Source: Bacteroides helcogenes P 36-108 (GTDB lineage Bacteria > Bacteroidota > Bacteroidia > Bacteroidales > Bacteroidaceae). Taken from it: 64,000 nucleotides of DNA. Location: positions 1,240,001 through 1,304,000 of the forward strand of contig NC_014933.1 of assembly GCF_000186225.1 (NCBI RefSeq), in the 5' to 3' direction. Below are positions 54,099-63,505 of the stretch, one piece after another. The notes beneath the pieces were generated by a model. The model searched no databases. It was not told the origin of the DNA and saw only the letters and a program-made list of their open reading frames with translations. Each line of letters opens with the position of its first letter. Within the stretch, counting starts at the first letter, position 1. Position numbers and translations under genes: made by a program.

Positions 54099-54441
54099 GA
54101 GCATTCATGCGGACTGGGCAAGCACGCTTGTCCGGATGTCATCTGATGGTTACTTTTTAACCACTTCGGATAACAAATCATGCCGTTCCGGATAACATAT
54201 TGCAGGCTGCATATCTGTGGTTTGCGCTACTTTTTCCAAAAAATAATATCCAAGAACGCAAAAAAGGGACAAAAGCAGACTTCTAACTGACAGTTAGAGT
54301 AGTTAGGCAGTGGTTGGCATTAAGTGGCACAGATGAAAAAGACATCGGTTGGGAAAAGCTAAGAAGTAGATGCGCTTTCAAACCATTACCCGACACAAGA
54401 TGCACTTTTAACATCAACTGATTTGTTTTCTGCGTGTTGCG

Positions 54442-54485
54442 TAGATTTGCATTCCTGTCTTATGACTCTCATACTTTAATTTTGC
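54442..54485 (+). promoter_or_regulatory. Two promoter-like boxes ahead of the integrase fragment
   Basis: TAGATTTGC (54442-54450) and TAATTTTGC (54477-54485) both match TAnnTTTGC; the second is 20 bp from the ATG. Confidence 0.5.
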
Positions 54486-54504
54486 ACTCAAAAAAAATAG
54501 GATT

Positions 54505-55506
54505 ATGAGAAGTACATTCAAGACGGTCTTCTATGTAAATGGAAGCAAGGAGAAAAACGGTATTGTCCCCATCATGGGACGAGTAACAATCAACGGAACT
54601 ATCGCACAGTTCAGTTGCAAACAGACCATCTCAAAGGACATTTGGGATGCCAAAGCTAACAAGGCAAAGGGAAAGAGCAAGGAGGCAGTGACCGTAAACT
54701 TTGCCCTTGAGAACATCAAGGCGCAGATAGCCAAGCACTATCAGCGTATTTCAGACCGTGAGGCTTTCGTGACAGCCGAAATGGTACGCAATGCCTATCA
54801 GGGCATCGGTATGGAATACGAGACACTGCTCAGAGCCTTTGACAAGGAGAACGAGGCATTTGCCAAACGTGTGGGCAAAGACTGTGCACAACGCACCTAT
54901 CAGAAATACGTCATAGTAAGAAGATACGTTGCCGACTTCATAAGGAAGCAGTATAAGCGGTCAGATATATCCATGAACGAGCTTACCGAGGACTTCATTC
55001 GAGACTACTGTCTGTATCTGAGAAATGATGTAGGACTTGCACAGTCCACCGTATGGATATACTCCATACCTTTGAAGCATATCGTTACCTCTGCCCACTA
55101 CAACGGAAAGATACCGAGAAACCCTTTCGCACAGTATTACGTCAATCCCGACCACAAGGAACGTGGATTTCTGACAGAGGACGAGATGAAAGCCATGTCT
55201 GCAATCGAATTGGACAATCCGAACTTTGCATTTGCAAGAGACCTGTTCATCTTCGGTTGCTGGACGGGTATCTCGTTTATAGACATCAAGAACCTTACAA
55301 CGGACAACCTCGTTGAGATGAACGGCACGAATTGGATTATATCCAAAAGACAGAAGACCAACGTACCGTTTCAGATTATGCTCTCAGCAAATGACCGTTA
55401 TCAAAGGACGTTTATAGATTCCAATCCGATTTTACTTGAGAAATTCTGTCATCGTGTTGGAATATACGTTGCCGTAGTGCTCCACATTATATACCGTGGC
55501 ATGTGA
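54505..55506 (+). pseudogene. Bacteroides-type tyrosine recombinase, C-terminally truncated
   Basis: 333 aa. The arm-binding domain (MRSTFKTVFYVNG, SCKQTISKDIWD), the SAM-like core-binding domain (to ~210) and the start of the catalytic domain (LTEDEMKAM, FGCWTGISFIDI, SKRQKTNVPFQI with the catalytic Lys) are present. The H-x-x-R, H/W and Tyr nucleophile that should follow are missing: after about residue 310 the frame runs antisense through the 3' end of the legumain-like gene. It cannot recombine. It is the left scar of an element adjoining the lipoprotein operon. Confidence 0.82.
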
Positions 55507-57519
55507 GCCTATTGTTTGACGAGCGAGTTTGTAGTACAAATTTCGCAATGTAATACCTGGGTCCTCATCTATCGCTTCCTGAAATGCCCTCGTAAAACCG
55601 TTGGAGAGCCATATTCCCATTTCCGGGTCTTTCATGTCTGCCTTGGATGACTCGTAGGCATTGGCCGCTGTGATGAACAGTACGCCCGGAATGCCCGTAC
55701 ATGCCTCACCGATGGAACCGGAATAGCAGGCATCCATTGCAAATAAAATTTTCCGGTATCGCTGTTCCTCGTTCATTGTCTGCAAGATGTCACGTACCTG
55801 CGAACCATAGACCGTTTCATGCGAACCCCATGCCAGTCTGTTCTGATTTCCATGACCGCACCAAAAGACGACTACATTATCGTTTTTTCCGGAGGAAATG
55901 ACATGAGGAAGCCGGGATGAAGAATGTCCCATGAGGATGTCTTGCAAGTCGGCAATCGTCACATCATTAATCTTATAGTCCACTTCCATGTTCTGATAGA
56001 GGTTTTCCCCGTCAGGTTTCACCTTGACCACACCGGGATAAAGATTGTGCGTATCATATGCAATGTTGTCGGCGATAATCAGGACGATATGTTCGTCGTC
56101 ATACCCGTGACGTTTCAGAATCTGGTACATAGCCATCGCATCCGCCTGATGACGGTAGTTTGCCCACGTGTCCGACGTACCGATTACTACCGCCCAGTTG
56201 TCTTTATGTTCCCCATAATTGAAATCTTCCTGCCGTTGGTTGAACTGCTGGAAGTGTTCCGCTTGGGTCTGCCAAGTTTGCAGCGTGGAGGTAGTCCGCC
56301 CGCTTCCGTCTGTGGAGAGATATTCGAGCGTATGATATTCACCGTCTTTCAACGTCCAATGACAATAGGAAGAGTTCAGCACGCTGGCATGGCGCTTCTG
56401 GTCAAATGTCCAGTCTCCAGTTGCCCCGCTCAAATCAGGGGAACCACCCGATTGCAAACGAACCAATGCCGCCTGCATGTCGCTTGCCATCCAACTGCGG
56501 TTCCAACTATCCCGTCCGTCCACGATATTCTTGATTGCCCCGTTCAAGTCAGCATCCCCGAAAGAAGCGAGCGCATATCCCAATAAGGTAATGGCATCAA
56601 AGAGATGCGCTTCGCCTGCCGTCGGAGAGTCGCCAAACTTGAAACGGTAAGCATTGATAAACCCAGAAGCCGGGTCGGCACTTGGAGATATACCTTCGTA
56701 GATGTTTTTAATTTTGCCAGTCAAGGATTTCGAGTGCGCCACATCGGAGCAATACACCACGGGATAACATTCTTTGTCCAACTTGTCGTAGATTTCATCA
56801 AACTGTCGGAAATCGGATGCCGTCGATGGGGCGAAGAGCAATGCCCCGCTACGGAATTGATTATCGGCAAAATGGGCGACAGCCTCCTTCAACTCTTTAT
56901 CGTTCCTATAAATCACCACATCATCCACCTGCAAACCTAATTCAACGGCTTGGTAGGCGAACCAATCGCTGAAACTCTTTCCGTAATCGTCATCCGAAGT
57001 AAGCAGGCTGACACTATGCATTTCCGATACAGCCATTTGCATCAGCAAAATCTCACATTGCGTAAGGTCACTTTGCGCCAAGTTCCAGACATACTCCTTT
57101 CCGGCAAAGACACGTTGAAACTCTGTCGAGGTTGCCAGTGGAAGAATCAAGGTCTTTTGCCCTTCGGCACAAGCAATAGCCGCCATAGTCGCATTCTTTG
57201 AACTGTAAGGGCCTATGATAGCCGTATAGGAATCATCAGAAGCTACCCGTGAGAGGTATTCGGCCAAGTCTGCATCCTCCTCGTTCTTCAATTCTACTTT
57301 TATGTCGGTAATTTTAGGAAGTCCGACTTGTGCCTGCCGGAAGTTCTCCAAAGCCCAGTCAACGGTACGGTTCCAGTCGTTCCCCGAAGAAAGGGGCATG
57401 ATGACCGATATCTTGTAAGAAACCTTTTCGGATTGGGGTACATCGGAATCGTCATCGTTACAACCGGTGACAAACCACGGAATTATACACAGAAGAATTT
57501 GCCATACTTTATTTCTCAT
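55432..57519 (-). CDS. Lipoprotein with periplasmic-binding-like domain fused to a legumain-type (C13) cysteine protease
   Basis: 695 aa. Lipobox FVTGC followed by acidic NDDDSD, a surface-export-like signal. Residues ~30-395 resemble a type I periplasmic (Leu/Ile/Val) binding protein (AIIGPYSSKNATMAAIACAEG). From ~440 the sequence follows legumain/GPI8 throughout: WAVVIGTSDTWANYRHQADA, HIVLIIADNIAYDTHN, YPGVV, catalytic His556 in WCGHGN, catalytic Cys598 in DACYSGS, TAANAYESSKAD, and GSHATVYNVEHYGN. Start 57519 has a strong AGGAGGT RBS; it overlaps the upstream gene by 11 bases. Last gene of the MACPF operon. Confidence 0.85.
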   Translation of the reverse strand: MRNKVWQILLCIIPWFVTGCNDDDSDVPQSEKVSYKISVIMPLSSGNDWNRTVDWALENFRQAQVGLPKITDIKVELKNEEDADLAEYLSRVASDDSYTAIIGPYSSKNATMAAIACAEGQKTLILPLATSTEFQRVFAGKEYVWNLAQSDLTQCEILLMQMAVSEMHSVSLLTSDDDYGKSFSDWFAYQAVELGLQVDDVVIYRNDKELKEAVAHFADNQFRSGALLFAPSTASDFRQFDEIYDKLDKECYPVVYCSDVAHSKSLTGKIKNIYEGISPSADPASGFINAYRFKFGDSPTAGEAHLFDAITLLGYALASFGDADLNGAIKNIVDGRDSWNRSWMASDMQAALVRLQSGGSPDLSGATGDWTFDQKRHASVLNSSYCHWTLKDGEYHTLEYLSTDGSGRTTSTLQTWQTQAEHFQQFNQRQEDFNYGEHKDNWAVVIGTSDTWANYRHQADAMAMYQILKRHGYDDEHIVLIIADNIAYDTHNLYPGVVKVKPDGENLYQNMEVDYKINDVTIADLQDILMGHSSSRLPHVISSGKNDNVVVFWCGHGNQNRLAWGSHETVYGSQVRDILQTMNEEQRYRKILFAMDACYSGSIGEACTGIPGVLFITAANAYESSKADMKDPEMGIWLSNGFTRAFQEAIDEDPGITLRNLYYKLARQTIGSHATVYNVEHYGNVYSNTMTEFLK

Positions 57520-58552
57520 AATACCTCCTTTCTGCCTCCAAAGCCTCTTGATAAGAGGTATCGTAAGCTTTCTGCCAATAATCCTGACTGTCGTAATAAT
57601 CTTCCCAAGAGAGACATTTGTCGAAGAAAGCGGCATTGACGGTTACATCAGCAAATCCTTCTGCCAAACCTCCTTCCCAATGCTGCTCTTTTGTGTTTCC
57701 GGCAAGCCAGTCGTTCAAGAACGTGTTAAGCATCCGGTCTATCTTCAACGTCAAAGAGAACGGGGTACGGGTAGAATATGCGGAACAATCCACATCCATC
57801 CCGGCAATCAGCATCCCCGAAAACATATTCTCTCTTACATACTTATACACACCACTGTTCGATCCTCCGGCAAGTGGAAAAACAAACGCATTCCACGGCA
57901 ATTCCTTGGTCAGCAAATATGCCTTTTCAGGACTATTGAAACCGATGGCATCGTCTGCCAAATAACTCACATCGGCGGTTCGCCCCTCCTCCTTCGCATA
58001 GCCTTGTAGAAAACCGTCGATGGCAGGTTGCAGCGTGGCATCACTGGGGCAGGCGGCAAGCACGAACGCCTGCGGACATTCCGCCGCCATTCTGCCACAG
58101 AGGAAAGAAGCTCCGTAACGCCGGATGTTGAAAGTGAACACGTTTCCCGGCAAGTCCTTTCTTTCGCTTTCAAAGAGCAGAATGCTTTTCGATGCTTTCA
58201 ACTCGGAAAAGTTACCGTCTAAAAGTGACTCGTATTCGCTGGAAGCCAGTACGAGCAACGACTGTTTGCTATCAGTATTTTCGTCGCACCAATCGCTTAC
58301 TGCCGTTTGTGCCTCCAGCTTGTCTTTGGGAGAGATGATGGAGAGCGTCACTTCATTCTTGGTGGCAAACTCCATAATGCCGTCGAAAATCAAATCGTTA
58401 TAGCCATTGTCACCCATGCCACCGGTTGAAGTAATAAGGGTGAGACACGGCAAATTGTTTGCCGGAAATTCATCGGCATCGTGCGAACAAGATACGAGCA
58501 TCAGCCCCAGACCGATTACGGCAATTATGCTTTGGCAGCGGAATATTCTCAT
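57509..58552 (-). CDS. BMP/PnrA-like substrate-binding lipoprotein
   Basis: 347 aa. Lipobox LMLVSC then SHDADE. GGMGDNGYNDLIFDGIM matches the G-x-G-D-x-x-[FY]-N-D opening of basic membrane (BMP/PnrA) proteins, and PLAGGSNSGVYKYVRE with AGMDVDCSAY their hinge regions. BMP proteins bind nucleosides or other small ligands, but no ABC transporter is adjacent, so it is probably a receptor rather than a transport component. It overlaps the upstream MACPF gene by four bases. Confidence 0.78.
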   Translation of the reverse strand: MRIFRCQSIIAVIGLGLMLVSCSHDADEFPANNLPCLTLITSTGGMGDNGYNDLIFDGIMEFATKNEVTLSIISPKDKLEAQTAVSDWCDENTDSKQSLLVLASSEYESLLDGNFSELKASKSILLFESERKDLPGNVFTFNIRRYGASFLCGRMAAECPQAFVLAACPSDATLQPAIDGFLQGYAKEEGRTADVSYLADDAIGFNSPEKAYLLTKELPWNAFVFPLAGGSNSGVYKYVRENMFSGMLIAGMDVDCSAYSTRTPFSLTLKIDRMLNTFLNDWLAGNTKEQHWEGGLAEGFADVTVNAAFFDKCLSWEDYYDSQDYWQKAYDTSYQEALEAERRYYEK

Positions 58553-59811
58553 TTCAAATATACTTTAACAATATAGTCTTTCAATTTTTCCCCTTTATTG
58601 GCATCCATTCTACTTACGATATTCCATAGTGGGATTACAGTAAAATCCACCATGGCAAGGTCTGTGTCATTGGCTGTCTGCGGGCTTTCAAAACACGAAT
58701 ACCATTTTTCAAATAGTGTAGGGTCAGTAAGAGGTTCTCCTTTGGAGGCGTACTCTTTCATCTGCCGATTGAGGATTGTCCCTGTATCACCACCACCTGT
58801 CACGACAAAGTTCCCTTGGAAATCTTTTTTTATTTCTGTCCAGGTCTTTTCATCAACCGTTGTGGAGGATGATTTGAAAAACAAAATCTTAACATTAATG
58901 GTGGTTACCACTTTCTCTATTTCCGTTTTGATGTCTTGGCTTACAGTGAAATAATAATCCAGTTTACCGCCTAAATAGGAACTTGTAACCACATGCGTTC
59001 CGAATTTTCGCACAATATCCTCTACTTTATCGTTCTTTACTGACTTACGAAACGACGAGGTCGTACACCATTTCAACACATCTCGGTCGGTCAGACTTAC
59101 GTCATTACCGAAGTAGGAGAGCTTCACGATGCGGGCATCGCGACACCATACATATAGTCTATCCTTTTGCTCGTTGATTTGCTTATTATATTCCACCGAA
59201 ACTTTTGCCTTCGCAACTTTTATATCAACTTCACCCGACACTTTTCCACCGATTTCCGACTGAAGCTGCGTACTGCTTTGTGCTTTCTCGAAGCACATAT
59301 TTGTGCTGGCATGAGCATCTATCCGAATGGCTTCGCTTCCATAATCATTCTTCAATGCTGCTGCATCGAATATCTGCCCTCTTATTCCTGCTATATCGGC
59401 ATAATCTTCGTTCAAGTCATACCCCCAACCCAAGCCGCAATCTTTAGCCAGGTTTATGATTGGACTACCATTGTTGTCATTATCGCTTTGATTGATGGTT
59501 ACAGATACTTTACTGTGACTATTTCTTATCACGATTACCCCCTCCCGTGAAACGTCATCGTCATTCTGTTGAATATAGATGGGCAAAATACCATCACCGC
59601 AACCTTCGGTAGAGGATAGTGTAATCCATTCTGCATCACACTCGGCTTGCCACGATTCATCCGCTTTGAAGCGCAGCGTGTCAGTGTGGCACGCTGCACT
59701 CAAATTCATCGTTGGCGATGTTTCTAATGTTACATGGCTTTCGTTTTCTGAATTGCATGCTATCAGTGACAATACACCTATTAATGTGAAAACCGCGTAC
59801 TCAATTTTCAT
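58549..59811 (-). CDS. BACON-MACPF lipoprotein (third in operon)
   Basis: 420 aa. Lipobox LSLIAC. A BACON domain (WQAECDAEWITLSSTEG..., residues ~45-115) precedes a MACPF/CDC pore-forming domain with the signature FGTHVVTSSYLGG near residue 270 (F/Y-G-T-H-x7-G-G). Two amphipathic segments flank the signature as expected for membrane-inserting hairpins, but this was not computed. MACPF proteins of Bacteroides (BSAPs) kill related strains. It overlaps the MACPF gene before it by ATGA and the BMP-like gene after it by ATGA. Confidence 0.85.
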   Translation of the reverse strand: MKIEYAVFTLIGVLSLIACNSENESHVTLETSPTMNLSAACHTDTLRFKADESWQAECDAEWITLSSTEGCGDGILPIYIQQNDDDVSREGVIVIRNSHSKVSVTINQSDNDNNGSPIINLAKDCGLGWGYDLNEDYADIAGIRGQIFDAAALKNDYGSEAIRIDAHASTNMCFEKAQSSTQLQSEIGGKVSGEVDIKVAKAKVSVEYNKQINEQKDRLYVWCRDARIVKLSYFGNDVSLTDRDVLKWCTTSSFRKSVKNDKVEDIVRKFGTHVVTSSYLGGKLDYYFTVSQDIKTEIEKVVTTINVKILFFKSSSTTVDEKTWTEIKKDFQGNFVVTGGGDTGTILNRQMKEYASKGEPLTDPTLFEKWYSCFESPQTANDTDLAMVDFTVIPLWNIVSRMDANKGEKLKDYIVKVYLK

Positions 59812-62189
59812 TGCTTGATAATCTTAGATGGATCTTCTATTGTAACCGTACCACAACTATTGTACACTTCGCCTTTTCCTATATGTTCCAAGGCTAAACC
59901 TCCCTTTTGTACAGTTAGTCTTTCAATGTTACGACCGATAAAAACATTTCCGCATTTATTGTCTTCCATCTGAGTACATGTTCCAATCGCAGCAGCATCA
60001 GGGAAGGTGGTTTTTGCAATTACAGTTCCTCCTATAATGTCAATATTTCCACAAGATCTACCACTTTTTGAGGTTCCAATTGCAGATCCATTTTTTGACC
60101 ATATATTGATATTCCCATTTTTAATAACAATGTTTCCGCATTCCGGTACATCACCGGCTCCAATACCGGCACCATACTCTGAACGAATGGTAAGTGCTCC
60201 AGTGCCACTGATAGTGAGTGTTCCTTCACGACCGGGAGAGATACCCGAGTAATTAGGTTCCCACTGAGCATCTATAATGTTATTTGATCCCGTAGTCAAA
60301 ATAATGTTATTATCTCCCTGACAAACCAAATTGCCTCCTACGACATGTAAATTATCAAAGGAAACCTCAAGTCCTTTTTTCAAAACTATTCTGTGAGTCG
60401 TTTCTCCGGTCAATGTGCAGTTTTGCGTCACTACTGGATTATCCCAATTTGTCACATCAATAGTCAAGTCTGAGAAAGAGACCTCTCGATAAAGAGAAGT
60501 CACACCCTTGGGGTATATGGTGATATTTCCTGTGGCATCCACATACAATTCGGTAATGACTCCGTTATCAAGTTTTTCAAATACTTCAGTAGCAAATGTT
60601 CCGTCATTTTTCCATTGGAATTTGCAAGGCTTGCGTGTATCGCTGCCCACAAAGAATCCGCGCTTTCTGCCTACTTTGCCTTTTTCGCCAGAGTAGATTA
60701 CGGTGGAGTATTCCGATTCAGAGAGTTCTTTTATTATAGTACGGCATGCAATCACTTCCACATCAATTTCCGGAATATACGCTTTACATTCCATTCCCGT
60801 ATTTTCTGTTAAGTTGAAGCCTTTGAGTATATATAGGTCGGGGCCTTTATAGTCTTTATCCGATGCTGAATACCGTTCTTTCTGATAAGTACCTACCATA
60901 TACTCACGCAATGCATTACGCAGTTCTGCTGTCGGCATCAAGTCGTAAATAGGTATCACTTCCACATCAATAAGTGCCAGATTATCTCCTTTACGAATGC
61001 CGGATACCCATTCTTCCATCTTCGTTTTGTCACGTACTGTTTTTTGGAATGATTGGAAGGTAGCACCCGGAGCAATCGTATAGACATTGTTTCCTCCGTA
61101 GGTTTTCAATGAAATAGTGGTATTGGAAGCAATGGCTTTTTCTTGATTGCTCATCTCAAAATTGCCATTAACATTGACCACCTTACTGCTCAAATTGAGG
61201 GCGGCATGAATATCGCTTTCAGAGGTATTATCGGTTACTTTCAACTGCATGGAAAGTTTCAATTCGCCTCCCAATGAGCCTTGTGTAATCACGTGCGTAC
61301 CATATTCAGTCAATAACATTTGGTACAAGCTTTCCTTGTCGGAAAAGCTGTTGTCCGACAGAGTTTGAACGAGTTCATTGAAGTCACCTTGAAAGACGTT
61401 AATGCCGTTTTCGGCAAAATATCTCAATGTGCCCGGGCGTAGATGTCGTGACTTTACGGTGTGCTGTATTTCTTGAAGTGCATACGAAAATTGGTCATCG
61501 CCACTCGCTTTCTTGTCATAACCGCCTTCAACTGACAATTTAAAAGCAGAGACCCCTACTTCAATACCGGCGTTGATGGAGAGTTGGTTTGACACAGCAG
61601 AGCTCGTGTTGCCCGTGACATGCTCCGTCCTTGAAAAATATCGTTCCTCATCGGCCATTGCATCGGCTTCGCCATATTTTTGGAGTGCATTGACCAGCTT
61701 TCGGAAGTTAATCGGGCTTTGAGGCTTTACACAATATTTCGATTCGCTACTTACATCAAACACATCCAAGGTGTAGCCCACACCGGAAGTTAGGTTAAGA
61801 TCACCGGATGACAAGATGGTTCCATTATCCTGATCGTTTATTTTGCCGAGCTGGTGCAGTGTAAATTCTTGCTTTTTCCCATTGCCATATTCTACGGTCA
61901 TGATGCCGCTTCGATCCTCATCCTTACCATTGGTTTCGACAAACAGACAAACCTTTTCGCCAGCCTCTCCGACATCATTCATCGGACCAGCCCACTCTGG
62001 ACTTTCTGTCACAGACCATGTTTGGTCTCCATTAACCTCAATATTGTAGAAAGCGTTCAGACGCTTCAGTTCTAAGACTGAAGGCTTATCGGGTATAGGG
62101 TCAGTATTTTCCAAAGAATCGTCTTTGCAACTTATGAACATGGACATTATAGCCATGAATATCAGTATGATATTATATTTTTTAAGCAT
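59808..62189 (-). CDS. BACON-MACPF lipoprotein with C-terminal beta-helix-like region (second in operon)
   Basis: 793 aa, the largest of the set. Lipobox MFISC then KDDSLE. BACON at ~40-115, MACPF at ~125-450 with YGTHVITQGSLGG near 296. The C-terminal ~330 residues carry repeats such as PECGNIVIKNGNINIW, SGRSCGNIDIIGGTVIA and KCGNVFIG with intervening GAGIGA and SAIGTS, like right-handed beta-helix adhesin repeats. This part probably recognises a surface glycan or protein on the target. Seven bases separate it from the preceding MACPF gene. Confidence 0.85.
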   Translation of the reverse strand: MLKKYNIILIFMAIMSMFISCKDDSLENTDPIPDKPSVLELKRLNAFYNIEVNGDQTWSVTESPEWAGPMNDVGEAGEKVCLFVETNGKDEDRSGIMTVEYGNGKKQEFTLHQLGKINDQDNGTILSSGDLNLTSGVGYTLDVFDVSSESKYCVKPQSPINFRKLVNALQKYGEADAMADEERYFSRTEHVTGNTSSAVSNQLSINAGIEVGVSAFKLSVEGGYDKKASGDDQFSYALQEIQHTVKSRHLRPGTLRYFAENGINVFQGDFNELVQTLSDNSFSDKESLYQMLLTEYGTHVITQGSLGGELKLSMQLKVTDNTSESDIHAALNLSSKVVNVNGNFEMSNQEKAIASNTTISLKTYGGNNVYTIAPGATFQSFQKTVRDKTKMEEWVSGIRKGDNLALIDVEVIPIYDLMPTAELRNALREYMVGTYQKERYSASDKDYKGPDLYILKGFNLTENTGMECKAYIPEIDVEVIACRTIIKELSESEYSTVIYSGEKGKVGRKRGFFVGSDTRKPCKFQWKNDGTFATEVFEKLDNGVITELYVDATGNITIYPKGVTSLYREVSFSDLTIDVTNWDNPVVTQNCTLTGETTHRIVLKKGLEVSFDNLHVVGGNLVCQGDNNIILTTGSNNIIDAQWEPNYSGISPGREGTLTISGTGALTIRSEYGAGIGAGDVPECGNIVIKNGNINIWSKNGSAIGTSKSGRSCGNIDIIGGTVIAKTTFPDAAAIGTCTQMEDNKCGNVFIGRNIERLTVQKGGLALEHIGKGEVYNSCGTVTIEDPSKIIKQ

Positions 62190-62196
62190 AAGGCTA

Positions 62197-63483
62197 TTAC
62201 TTTAAATAGTTGGCAGAACGTGTTACTGGTATTTCACTGTAGTACATCCTTTCAGTATAGTTGTTAATTTTTATTTGTTCAGTTAAAGGGAAAAGTTTCG
62301 AGATGGGGACTAACTGGAACGACAAGAGCTCGTACTTTTTTTCGTCTCGAAGTGTGGCAAGCCACTTGTCTGTAGTGGTTTCGGTGATGGTGTCGGCTTC
62401 CACTGCCATGGAGAGCATGATGGCATCGCCACCTTTAACAGTGAATTTCTCTATTGTTTCACTACTGAGTTTTTTCAAATCATCCTTATAATTCACATCA
62501 CCTTGAAGCTTGAATTTTTCAGAAAATCCTAATTTGATGGCTCCCTCTACATTCAGGCTGTTGTTATTGTTTTCAACAACAGATGAGTAGAAATAATCGT
62601 AACATCCACCGAGATTAGCAAGAACCACTAAATGCGTGCCGTAGCGTTCTATCAGATTACGTATAGATTCGTCAGAAGCTCCGGCATCAATTACTTTCTT
62701 GCGCTCAGCCGCAAAATCCACAGTAAATAGGTCTTCGCTTTGGACTTCGGAATAGTCAAGTTGGTTAAGATATACCACACACTGCTGGTATCGACTCCTA
62801 ATCCGTGAAAATATTCTCTTTGAATTGCTGATGGCAGATTTACCGAAGGATGCCTGAAGATCGAGGCTGAACGTATTGTATTTGCCATTGATTCCCAACT
62901 TCCCACTCATGTCGTCTGATAAATCCGATCCGCTTTCACCATAATAATAGTCGATGAGAGTAGATTGATTGTCTTCTATCACATAGAGTGGATTTATCGT
63001 ATCGTAATTTAGTAGCTTCTGAGCATTGAAGATTTGGTCTTTCAATCCTCGGAGATCCATATAGGTTCTCACATCAAAGCTCCACCCTGCGGCATATGTA
63101 CGTTGAAGTGATGACGGGCTCTTATTGGCAGACTGTACTACTGCTATCGAACGACTTTTGCCGTTGGAATATTTGATTTTGACTGTTCCCTCACGCAAAG
63201 AAGCACTGTTACTCTCCACATATATCTTTACTTTGTCATCCGCAGAACCTTCCGTTTTCACCGGAGTTACCCATGCAGGGGATTCAGCAACACGCCATGA
63301 GGCAGATGCCATGTTCTCAAGTGTATGGATGTCACAGTTTCCGTTAATTACAAGCCGACTTTCTTGTTTGTCAGACATGGATTCATCATCGTTTTTTGAA
63401 CAAGATGACAAATTCATAGTCATACTCAACAACAATATTGGTAATATTATCATTGGATTTTGAATTATTCTTTTCTCTTTCAT
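62197..63483 (-). CDS. BACON-MACPF lipoprotein (first MACPF in operon)
   Basis: 428 aa. Lipobox MNLSSC then SKNDDE. BACON at ~45-118 (SWRVAESPAWVTPVKTEG), MACPF from ~125 with YGTHLVVLANLGG near residue 280. It is diverged from the other two, so the three are old paralogues rather than recent copies. It lies 22 bp downstream of the small lipoprotein gene. Like its neighbours it should sit in the outer membrane, probably facing out. Confidence 0.85.
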   Translation of the reverse strand: MKEKRIIQNPMIILPILLLSMTMNLSSCSKNDDESMSDKQESRLVINGNCDIHTLENMASASWRVAESPAWVTPVKTEGSADDKVKIYVESNSASLREGTVKIKYSNGKSRSIAVVQSANKSPSSLQRTYAAGWSFDVRTYMDLRGLKDQIFNAQKLLNYDTINPLYVIEDNQSTLIDYYYGESGSDLSDDMSGKLGINGKYNTFSLDLQASFGKSAISNSKRIFSRIRSRYQQCVVYLNQLDYSEVQSEDLFTVDFAAERKKVIDAGASDESIRNLIERYGTHLVVLANLGGCYDYFYSSVVENNNNSLNVEGAIKLGFSEKFKLQGDVNYKDDLKKLSSETIEKFTVKGGDAIMLSMAVEADTITETTTDKWLATLRDEKKYELLSFQLVPISKLFPLTEQIKINNYTERMYYSEIPVTRSANYLK

Positions 63484-63505
63484 TTTTGTCGTTTTGAGGT
63501 TATCA

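Noticed and set aside
57520..57636. Longer start for the legumain-like gene
   Set aside because: It would bury the lipoprotein signal; the ATG at 57519 has an ideal AGGAGGT RBS.
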